Shown here piece after piece: positions 56,703-64,000 of a DNA stretch of 64,000 nt (positions within the stretch are counted from its first letter, which is position 1; each line of letters starts with the position of its first letter). The translations under genes and the position numbers were made by a program. The notes beneath the pieces are model-generated. The model searched no databases, was not told the origin of the DNA, and saw only the letters and a list, made by a program, of their open reading frames with translations. The stretch comes from Sedimentibacter sp. zth1 (lineage in GTDB: Bacteria > Bacillota > Clostridia > Tissierellales > Sedimentibacteraceae), in NCBI RefSeq assembly GCF_017352195.1, contig NZ_CP071445.1:868001-932000 (forward strand), written 5' to 3'.

Positions 56703-56747
56703 TGTTAAGAGTTATGTTGCTAGTACTTCATTATTTATGTAATGACT

Positions 56748-57236
56748 TCAATCATTCTTGCTCGCATCAAAATAATGTGATTCAAATACCTCAACAAAGA
56801 GATTATTGCTCTCTATTTTATTTAATACTTCATCACTTGATTCATTTGCCCCAATATACATATTGAAATCATAACCAAAGTGAACATAAAAAGAATCATC
56901 AGAAACTAGTTTAAACCACATTTTTTCCCTTAGCACACATGGTACAACTTTTTTTATCTCTTCTTTTGATAAAGACATACCATTATCTAAATTATCACAG
57001 TCTTCATATATTTCTAAATCTATAATTTTCAGTTTATTTATTCTGTTACATTCCATTAGCTAAATTATCGACTCAATATATAATCTTTCATACTCAAGAT
57101 ATTCGTCTTTCGTAAATACCTTGCCATCATATTGTTTTCCCACATCACTTAAAGATGTCCATTCATCCTTTAAATAAGCTCCATAACTGTCACGATATTG
57201 AGGATTGTATTTTGTTATCCGCCACATGTAATTCAT
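56748..57236 (-). pseudogene. Immunity gene with an in-frame amber codon
   Basis: GGAGATTAACTT precedes the ATG at 57236. The frame reads MNYMWRITKYNPQYRDSYG ... EYERLYIESII, then TAG, and continues in the same frame with LMECNRINKLKIIDLEIY ... FYVHFGYDFNMYIG to 56748. I recall full-length homologues with both halves in one protein of about 160 aa, so a single nonsense mutation split it. It follows the Ntox21-like toxin by 3 bases. Confidence 0.65.
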
Positions 57237-57239
57237 AAG

Positions 57240-57480
57240 TTAATCTCCAATTCTGTTTAGATTTATATCATAAGTACCCATTCTAGTCTTCTTACTACTT
57301 AAGTTTTTGAAAGAATCAGCCATTTTCCAAACACCACATCTGGAGTAATATATTTATTACCTTTCTTGTAAACAGGCCGTCCATGACTCGTATAATTAGT
57401 TTTTTGGAAATCAAATTCTTTAGCTACTTCCGTTGCTTCCTTCGTAGTCTTAAATCCAGTTTTATCCGCCCCCTAAACTG
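57240..57480 (-). pseudogene. Orphan Ntox21-like toxin remnant, frameshifted
   Basis: Begins near the junction string (GADKTGFKTTKEATEVA) with no Rhs core. FDFQKTNYTSHGRPVYKKG and KYITPDV are followed by a frame change, then [20 protein letters not shown] and NRIGD. The His-containing SHG and the terminal RMGTYD..NRIG are Ntox21 hallmarks. About 80 codons, inactive. Confidence 0.65.
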
Positions 57481-57599
57481 TAATCTTAAAAAGCAGCCAA
57501 AAGAAAAGCGTTAACTTTTTACAATTACCACCATTATATCACCCTTCTATTACACGTAAATGCACCTCTAAAAAGCAACAGGAATATTTTCCAAGCCTA

Positions 57600-57705
57600 A
57601 CGTACGTACAACTGATTTCAGTAAAACATCTCACAGGGCTTATAAGGGTTATATATATAGTAGTTATGGTATTGATTTCGCTAGGCACTGAGTATCCCCG
57701 ACCAA
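57600..57705. repeat. Unassigned dispersed repeat, copy 3 of 4
   Basis: Shorter and most degenerate copy (ACGTACGTACAACTGATTTCA, TTGATTTCGCTAGGCACTGAG). Lies directly behind the barstar gene and its terminator. Confidence 0.5.
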
Positions 57706-57746
57706 AAGAAAAAGCGATAGCAGAAGAAAGCTCCCTACTATCGCAT
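57706..57746 (-). terminator. Terminator behind the barstar gene
   Basis: On the minus strand GCGATAG...CTATCGC stem followed by TTTTTCTTTT, 19 bases after the barstar stop. Confidence 0.75.
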
Positions 57747-57764
57747 TAATAATTATTTCATTAC

Positions 57765-58265
57765 TTAAATTTCTATTTCATCAAAATCACTGCTAGATAA
57801 TACTTCGCTTAACCGTTCGTTTAGCATAACTTTCTTTACTTCTTCACTATGAAAGATGACGTGGAATGGCGTTGGCTCTGTCGGAAAATCATCATAATTT
57901 CGACCTTTTGCCCATTCTATAGCTGTATCCTTCAATATTTCCAGTAAAATCTCAAAATCCTTTGGTTCCGTTTCAAGAATGTAATTGGAATTTTTAATTA
58001 TCAAAACATAACTACCACTTGTTATCCAGTCTAAATCATTGATACATTCATCAAAAGCAGCCCAATTATCACCAAGATAGTCAGGAAACTCAAAAGCTTT
58101 AGCAAACTCAACAAAAACCTCATCAGTCGATTTGCATTTATTTCCATCTACAATAGCGATATAACTCCCTTCTTTAAAGTTCATATTGCTTTCTAAATCA
58201 TACCAGTTACAGTACACCTCATGTACAAATGGTTCCTTTAACCCAATTAGTTTATCTATTTTCAT
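57765..58265 (-). CDS. Barstar-family inhibitor
   Basis: 166 aa from the ATG at 58265; GAGG lies about 11 nt upstream, and two in-frame starts (58274, 58277) overlap it. The barstar core is FVEFAKAFEFPDYLGDNWAAF, then DECINDLDW with the acidic residues that plug the barnase active site. N- and C-terminal extensions make it longer than the 90-residue B. amyloliquefaciens protein. It follows the barnase-like toxin by 17 bases, which confirms the pair. Confidence 0.9.
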   Translation of the reverse strand: MKIDKLIGLKEPFVHEVYCNWYDLESNMNFKEGSYIAIVDGNKCKSTDEVFVEFAKAFEFPDYLGDNWAAFDECINDLDWITSGSYVLIIKNSNYILETEPKDFEILLEILKDTAIEWAKGRNYDDFPTEPTPFHVIFHSEEVKKVMLNERLSEVLSSSDFDEIEI

Positions 58266-58282
58266 TGATGTCATCACCTCAA

Positions 58283-59945
58283 CTATTCTACTTTTGTAAA
58301 TGTATTGTAATGGTCATCCGTATACCAAACAGAACCATCCTCACCAATAACAACTCTTTCAGCACCTCTGTTCTGACCTTTTACATACGGATTCACATCA
58401 TATTCTCTATATGTCGTGTTCTCAGGAAGTATTTGACCTCCTCTACCATCATTTTTAAAGGTTCTTCCACCCTTGTATCCTTTTGGCGAAGCACCATTGT
58501 TTAACTTGATATCATCTACTATATCTAACGCTTTTTGAGGTACACCTTTACTCGTCCCCTCACTACCACTAGTTAAATTATCCCAAGAAGCTGACACTAC
58601 ACCTAGTCCACCATGAATACTTAATGCTCCAGAAACTAGTCCACTTACTGAAATTGATATTGCGGGCTCGGCAATAGCTTCTCTACCAGTTAATTTGGCA
58701 ATGGAACCTCCAAATCCTACTACTGCTGAAGCTCCTGTTTTAATAACTCCCCATCCTGTTTCGGCTAAACCAAGTCCAAATGATATTACATCTCCAACTT
58801 TTTTACCAACATTATAACATCCATCGTATGTAACATTTGGTACTATTATATTAGATTCAAATGATTGTAACCCTTGTGACATACCTGATGAATATTTTTC
58901 ATCATTTTTGCCTACAGTTGAACGTAACTGGTCTAATTGAATAGCATGTGCTTGTAGTTCATTATTTGCTACTGAATCACCTATTCCTTTAACTACATCA
59001 CCAGCACCATACCAAATTTTTTGATACCATTTTAATTCTTTTTCTTCCTCTATTGTATTCCACTCTAGTTCAGCACTTCCTACTATACTTTCTATCGCTT
59101 CTTGATTTTCTTGTGCTATTTCTTTTGCTGTTACTGTTACATCATATTTCTCTACTCCAGTACTGGGTATTTCTTTTGTTTCAAAATCATTTTTATAGAT
59201 TTCTGTAATTTTTACAGTTCGTTCATATGTATATATTATTCTACTACCATTGTCATCTTTAATTGCTTCATTCCAATCACCATATTCAGTATGTGTATCG
59301 TCAAGATAATATGTCTGTGGTCGTAATTCACACATCAACTCAATATTTTGGAGTGCTATGTTTTGATTTTCTGTATACTTTCCTGTCTTATCGGAAATAG
59401 CTTTATCCTCAAACCATATTTTACCCATATTTACTATTTGTTTATCTAGCTCTTTTCTAGACATATTTAGTATTTGGTCTTCTGTATATACCGCTAAGTA
59501 TCCTGTAGGGTCTACGTAGTTTACTGGGTTGTTTAATACGTATGCGTATTGGTTTAGTGATTGAGGATTTAATATATTACCTCTATAGGTATCTTCTGTC
59601 ATAAATCTTCCTACATTTGGATTATATCATCTTGCATTCATATATACAAGTGATGCTTTTTGTTATTCTTTCCTTTGTTATTTGAGTTACCTGGGGTACT
59701 GTCATTGCTTGTATTTGACTTAAACTCTTCCATTAATTTAAATCCATTTTCATTGTACTCAGCTACTAATTTAGGGTCATATTCTGCTACTTCTCTTGAT
59801 ACTAATCTTCCTAGTCCATCATATTTATATGATGAATAGGTACCATTGTCATTTAGTGTTCCTGTTAGCTGATTTGCTCCATTGTATGTGTATTCAACCT
59901 TTTCTTCTGGTGATTCTGATAGTATAAAGTTCCCTGAAAGGCAAT
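58283..59945 (-). pseudogene. Rhs module C with barnase-like toxin, N-terminal part destroyed
   Basis: At 59945-59665 lies an Rhs fragment (VEYTYNGANQL ... NSNNKGKNN). An out-of-frame deletion near 59660 then joins it to KASLVYMNAR, where TGG has become TGA (59627-59629). From MTEDTYRG (59602) 439 codons are open: end of core, post-core region, complete linker type 1, GSEGTSKG, and the toxin GGRTFKNDGRGGQILP, TYREYDVNPYVKG, GAERVVIG, YTDDHYNTF. The Glu, Arg and His of the barnase active site are all present. The RNase tip is intact but cannot be exported by this gene. Confidence 0.85.
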
Positions 59946-60215
59946 TATTGGGACAATGCTGTTGCTGAAAGTTTTTTCAGTCACTTTAAATGTGAAAGTA
60001 ATGAAAAATAAAATAAGATATCCTTAAAATGCAATTAATGTTACAGAGGAATATATTGAGTACTATACAAATTTTCGTCCACAAAAGAAATTAGGTGGAA
60101 TGACCCCTATTTCATATAGAAATGCTTATAATATAGTTTTAAAAAAACTATTATATTATGTGTACCTAAATTGTACACCTTTAAGCAGTCACTCCAAACC
60201 GTCCCTGATTTTTTC
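59935..60215 (+). pseudogene. IS3-type transposase 3' remnant with right end
   Basis: Third copy: AVAESFFSHFKCE, then EEYIEYYTNFRPQKKLGGMTP and the end string ACCTAAATTGTACACC. Same Rhs border as at 40886 and 43855. Confidence 0.8.
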
Positions 60216-60236
60216 TGGGTATCCACCAATAAAAAA

Positions 60237-60270
60237 AGCGATGGCAAGTTTACCCTGCCACCGTCTATTT
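60237..60270 (-). terminator. Terminator behind the module B immunity gene
   Basis: GGTGGCA...TGCCATCGC hairpin with TTTTTTT on the minus strand, 22 bases behind the 60292 stop. Confidence 0.7.
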
Positions 60271-60291
60271 TTGTTACTTCGTCGTATCTAC

Positions 60292-60957
60292 TTATTGTCT
60301 TGAATAGAAGTCATTTACTATCATATCTAATTCTACACATTGCCACTCGACATTTTCATAGTACTTTAAGAACAACTCATCAACAATATCTCCACCAACT
60401 TTTGATAGATAATTGAAACATTCAATTAATAGAGGGGTTGCTCTTATTTTTGAAAATACACTAAACAGAGAAAACTCCTTTTTAACTAGTTCAATAACTT
60501 CGTTAATAAAGTCATTATTGCTAGTATTCCCAAGACCTCTAAGAAATAAAGATACTTCATACTCATTGTTACTCAGTAAAAACTCTTTTATTTCTTCAGC
60601 CGATGCTTCTTCCATGATTATTCTCAGATACGTGCTTTCAAATAACCCTAATGCTTTTCTATCGTCATTGTAGAAATCTTCCCAGAAATGTACATATGCA
60701 ATTTCACTAGGTAATATGGTGTAGTCATTAGCAGACCTAGCATTATACACCCAACTAGTACTTAGCTTTCCAGATACCACATCAAAATCCCTAGCAGAGT
60801 ATGGTATTACTTGGTTCATGTCATTCAAAATTCGATATTTTATATAGTTGCCTGACATAGAATCAGAGTTGCTAAACTCTATAGCAATTACATAGTAGAT
60901 TTTGTCTACTGATAAATTGGGGTTATGCTTATCAGTATTAATATATTTAACTTTCAT
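60292..60957 (-). CDS. Immunity-type protein of module B
   Basis: 221 aa, with AAGGAGAGAGTCT before the ATG. The N-terminal 90 residues are beta-rich (KYINTDKHNPNLSVDKIYYV); the rest is helical repeats (EEIKEFLLSNNEYEVSLFLRG, FSLFSVFSKIRATPLLIEC), recalling HEAT-like immunity proteins. Starts 11 bases after the toxin. Intact and followed by a terminator. Confidence 0.65.
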   Translation of the reverse strand: MKVKYINTDKHNPNLSVDKIYYVIAIEFSNSDSMSGNYIKYRILNDMNQVIPYSARDFDVVSGKLSTSWVYNARSANDYTILPSEIAYVHFWEDFYNDDRKALGLFESTYLRIIMEEASAEEIKEFLLSNNEYEVSLFLRGLGNTSNNDFINEVIELVKKEFSLFSVFSKIRATPLLIECFNYLSKVGGDIVDELFLKYYENVEWQCVELDMIVNDFYSRQ

Positions 60958-60968
60958 AGACTCTCTCC

Positions 60969-61523
60969 TTAATTAATTGGATTAAAATTTGAATCCGTTG
61001 GTATTACATTGTGTGGAGGTTTATTTAATTTTAGCTTAGCATCAAATGGATGTATTTCTCCAGTCTTTAAATTCTTATAGTAATGATATTGACCACGACC
61101 ATATGGAGTGTCATAAGAATACTTAGATGACATTTTTACCCAGTCATCTATCGAACTTCCATCACTTGTCAAAGCTTCAATTGCCTTTTTATCCCATAAC
61201 TTTCCGCCATCAATTATAACATCAGAATTTGAAAGTACATCATCTGCAATAAGTGTTTGCTTATACTTCTGGAATGAGTAAATATCATCAGCAGTTTTTC
61301 CCGTCCCCTTAAACAAGCACCCTGTACTATTAATTAAGCCACCAAGCATTTCTCCACCAACATATTCCAAAGACATATCTAATGCTATTTTTGCTACTTC
61401 TCGATCACTAGGATTTATTGCACTAAGATAACTATTAGTAGCATAATTTAATCTATTTTTCCAAACAATGGATATTGCTTTTACATGTGCTTTAGTCTTA
61501 ACAAACCAGTTGTTACTATTCAT
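60969..61523 (-). pseudogene. Orphan toxin tip of module B with partial linker type 2
   Basis: 184 open codons starting MNSNNWFVKTKAHVKAISI, the middle of linker type 2. A dispersed repeat cuts it off from any Rhs core and there is no ribosome site. LFKGTGKTADD marks the junction. The toxin tip (IYSFQKYKQTLIADDVL, GGKLWDKKAIEALTSDG, GRGQYHYYKNLKTGEIHPF, ending NFNPIN) is of unassigned type with several His and Lys. Confidence 0.65.
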
Positions 61524-61544
61524 TTCATTTCTTACTTTTCAGTA

Positions 61545-61705
61545 TTTATTTTTCCGGGGGTGTATAATACTTTTCTACCCCTTTTGTGCCGTCATACTGT
61601 GATATGCGTACAAGAAATTTCATTAACTTTTCAGGCGGGGCTAACGTGGGTAACCTATACAGTAATTGTGGTATTGCTTTTGCTAGGCACTGGGTGTGGT
61701 AATCC
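61545..61705. repeat. Unassigned dispersed repeat, copy 4 of 4
   Basis: Between the immunity gene of module A and the truncated linker of module B; its border cuts the linker after EKVRNEM. Same conserved strings as the copies at 34005 and 41205. Confidence 0.55.
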
Positions 61706-61714
61706 CACCTTTAA

Positions 61715-62002
61715 TTATTGCTCCATAATTTTCAGTCCTATTCTTTCTGCATGACCATTAATGCTATCACATAATACCTGCTTATAAACCGAAAGACTGT
61801 AAGGAATTTCCCTATGCCCATCTGGATAAACATTCTCTGCATAAATAATAAAATTATCAGCATCCATCTTTTTTATTATATAATAATTTGCTTCAAACTC
61901 ACCATTTCTAATATGAAATGAATTTATAAAGTTAAAGATATCCTCATATAATTCTTGAGAAGATATTTCATCGTTTAAAAACCGTTCCATTACATTAATC
62001 AT
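61715..62002 (-). CDS. Immunity-type protein of module A
   Basis: 95 aa, with AGGAGGATTCT before the ATG. MERFLNDEISSQELYEDIFNF opens a helical half, then NYYIIKKMDADNFIIYAENV. Acidic, soluble, no family recognised. Starts 10 bases after the toxin stop. Confidence 0.65.
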   Translation of the reverse strand: MINVMERFLNDEISSQELYEDIFNFINSFHIRNGEFEANYYIIKKMDADNFIIYAENVYPDGHREIPYSLSVYKQVLCDSINGHAERIGLKIMEQ

Positions 62003-62011
62003 AGAATCCTC

Positions 62012-64000
62012 CTATTTTATTGGAAATGCGCTTAGCATACCACCATCATCTGATAAAATAATTTTAATCATTTCTTCGCCTTTAGTACCGACTTGCTTAC
62101 CTGCCTTGATTATAATTTCATAGGACTGCCTACCTTGACTAGTAAGTCCATTATCAAGTACATCCACTATACTTCCATTCTCCATCGCATCTCTCAATAT
62201 GGCTTCTGCGGCTTCTTTTGAATCTCCAAGGAATTTCGCACCATTTCCACCTGTTGTAGATAAATGCTTTGGCTTTACATAAGTACTTTTTAAATCGAAC
62301 TTATTAAATACTTTAGTTCCATCTTGTACGAGTTTACTAATCCCCTTAAACAAGTACCCTGTACTATTAATTAAGCCACCAAGCATTTCTCCACCAACAT
62401 ATCCCAAAGACATATCTAATGCTATTTCTGCTACTTCTCGATCACTAGGATTTATTGCACTAAGATAACTATTATTAGCATTATTAAATCTAATTTTCCA
62501 AACAATGGATATTGCTTTTGCATGTGCTTTAGTCTTAACAAACCAGTTGTTACTATTCATTTCATTTCTTACTTTTTCAATCTCTTCATCTACATAAATT
62601 TCAGTAACATATTCTGGATTCAATTGTTCAATAACAGTAGCTCCACTGTCTTTTCTAGTTTTATAATTATCCAAGTCATCCAAGTTAAGAAAATCTGATT
62701 CATTAGGTTCAGTTTCATATATTTTCTCATTCCACTCTAAATCAATACTTCCTGCTGATATTTTTATAGCCTCTTGATTTGATTTTGCTAACTCTGCTGC
62801 TGTTACTGTTACATCATATTTTTCTACTCCATTACCGAATATTTCTTTTGTATCATAATCATTTTTATAAATTTCAGTAATTTTTACAGTTCGTTCATAT
62901 GTATATATTATTCTACTACCATTGTCATCTTTAATTGCTTTATTCCAATCACCATATTTAGTATTTGTATCGGCAAGATAATATGTCTTTGGTCGTAATT
63001 TTCTCATCAACTCAGCATTTTGATGTGCTATGTTTTGCTTTTCTGTATACTTTCCTGTCTCTAAGAATTCATCTTCATCCTCAAACCATATGTCACTCAT
63101 TTCCTTAAGTTTATCATCTAGCTCATCTCTAGACATATTTTTTATTTGGTCTTCTGTATATTCAGCTAAGTGTCCTGTAGGGTCTACATAGTTTACTGGG
63201 TTATTTAATGCGTATGCATATTGGTTTAATGATTGTGGATTTGATATATTACCTCTATAGGTATCTTCTGTCATAAATCTTCCTACATTTGGATTATACC
63301 ATCTTGCATTCATATATACAAGTGATGCTTTATCATCATATAGATGTCCTGTATAACCTCTTAAGTTATATGGTGATGTTATGCCTGTTTGTATGTTTCC
63401 AAATACATCATATCTATAGTCTTCTATCTTGTCTCCATGTCTATCTCTTAAGGCTGTTGTTGATGATAAGCCATCAAATTCATAGTACATTAGCGCGCCA
63501 TTTGTATTTATTGTTTCTTCTTTTGATGGTGATATTCTTCCTTTTAGTCCAAACATCTTTTGTGCTACTACTTCTCCATTTGCATAGTAGTATTCATTCA
63601 TTGGCGAACCTTTTTCTGAATATACTTTATGCTGAACATTTGATGTACCTATATAGTCATATCTTTCTATTTCTACGTCTAATTTAGGTAATTCTGGTCC
63701 TTCTTGTCCTGGTTGTCCTTCTAATTTTTTGTATACTCCATATGCTTTTGCATTTTCATTGTCTATTAGACCTTTTGGTATTTCTTTTTGTTTGTCATTT
63801 TTGTTATTCTTTCCTTTGTTATTTGAGTTGCCTGGAGCACTGTCATTGCTTGTATTTGACTTAAATTCTTCCATTAATTTAAGTCCATTTTCATTGTACT
63901 CAGCTACTAATTTAGGGTCATATTCTGCTACTTCTCTTGATACTAATCTTCCTATTCCATCATATTTATATGATGAATATGTACCATTGTCATTTAGTGT
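62012..64000 (-). CDS. Rhs module A with linker type 2 (continues beyond the window)
   Basis: The frame is open to the right edge of the window, so this may be the end of the expressed full-length Rhs gene. Visible: YD repeat (SSYKYDGIGRLVSRE), the Asn-rich insert, KMFGLKGRIS, GLSSTTALRDRHGDKIEDYR, PNVGRFMTEDTY and PVNYVDPTGH (the self-cleavage motif region). Post-core region, linker type 2 (INPSDREVAEIALDMSL), then the toxin after LFKGISK: KPKHLSTTGGNGAKFLGD, SIVDVLDNGLTSQGRQSYE, TKGEEMIKIILSDDG, ending LSAFPIK, a BECR-like pattern. No stop or frameshift seen. Confidence 0.85.
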   Translation of the reverse strand, partial: TLNDNGTYSSYKYDGIGRLVSREVAEYDPKLVAEYNENGLKLMEEFKSNTSNDSAPGNSNNKGKNNKNDKQKEIPKGLIDNENAKAYGVYKKLEGQPGQEGPELPKLDVEIERYDYIGTSNVQHKVYSEKGSPMNEYYYANGEVVAQKMFGLKGRISPSKEETINTNGALMYYEFDGLSSTTALRDRHGDKIEDYRYDVFGNIQTGITSPYNLRGYTGHLYDDKASLVYMNARWYNPNVGRFMTEDTYRGNISNPQSLNQYAYALNNPVNYVDPTGHLAEYTEDQIKNMSRDELDDKLKEMSDIWFEDEDEFLETGKYTEKQNIAHQNAELMRKLRPKTYYLADTNTKYGDWNKAIKDDNGSRIIYTYERTVKITEIYKNDYDTKEIFGNGVEKYDVTVTAAELAKSNQEAIKISAGSIDLEWNEKIYETEPNESDFLNLDDLDNYKTRKDSGATVIEQLNPEYVTEIYVDEEIEKVRNEMNSNNWFVKTKAHAKAISIVWKIRFNNANNSYLSAINPSDREVAEIALDMSLGYVGGEMLGGLINSTGYLFKGISKLVQDGTKVFNKFDLKSTYVKPKHLSTTGGNGAKFLGDSKEAAEAILRDAMENGSIVDVLDNGLTSQGRQSYEIIIKAGKQVGTKGEEMIKIILSDDGGMLSAFPIK

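Noticed and set aside
40095-63687. Recurring plus-strand ORFs of about 132 codons (starting MDYTILHSYIQ) opposite the Rhs core
   Set aside because: They mirror the well-supported minus-strand Rhs frame, have no ribosome sites, and their Leu/His/Tyr-rich composition is that of an antisense shadow.

Overview
The window is AT-rich DNA (genes roughly 70% A+T) from a low-GC Gram-positive bacterium, most likely a clostridium. The evidence is strong AGGAGG-type ribosome sites, many ATA/AAA/TTA codons, lipoboxes, and Rhs and immunity families common in Clostridia and Bacilli. No rRNA or tRNA gene is visible, so genus cannot be given. The whole window is accessory DNA made of two gene reservoirs separated by a zone of insertion sequences.

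Region 1 (1-23.6 kb) is an integron-type cassette array. Twenty-two GC-rich sites of about 97-210 bp (longer where other elements sit inside them) alternate with single, mostly unrelated minus-strand genes. Each site has attC geometry: outer RYYYAAC/GTTRRRY-like boxes, inner boxes GTGTTCACG/CGTGAACAT, and unequal spacers of about 6 and 3 nt. The cargo includes four GNAT acetyltransferases, a methyltransferase, a HAD phosphatase, a SnoaL-like protein, a papain-fold-like protein, two lipoproteins, several small membrane proteins and a 525-bp gene-less cassette present twice. At the promoter-proximal end lie an attI-like palindrome and a frameshifted tyrosine recombinase in the same orientation as the cassettes. 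Two attC sites are split by element types known from other integrons to prefer attC: an IS110-family element and a group IIC-like intron. The IS110 element seems to encode a bridge RNA whose target loop resembles attC. Every cassette I checked also carries its own pair of about 20-bp inverted termini extending the attC stem.

Region 2 (23.7-27.3 kb) holds the recombinase remnant, an ISL3-type transposase remnant and an intact IS3-type element.

Region 3 (27.3-64 kb) is a minus-strand array of at least 13 orphan Rhs/YD-repeat modules. Each keeps the last part of the Rhs core, ending in the PVNYVDPTGH motif, or only the linker behind it. A variable C-terminal toxin follows, then one or two small immunity-type genes and often a hairpin terminator. 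Toxin types include a barnase-like RNase with barstar, DUF6883, DUF4474, Ntox21-like, Ntox37-like and several unassigned tips. The first module runs off the right edge, where the full-length Rhs gene probably lies. The others lack N-termini and are cut by IS3, IS21 and RAYT (IS200-like) remnants, nonsense codons or frameshifts, while most immunity genes stay intact. This fits a silent bank of toxin tips for recombination into an expressed rhs gene, plus protective immunity genes. A short G-rich string at the toxin junction is conserved even between different upstream linkers and may be the crossover point.
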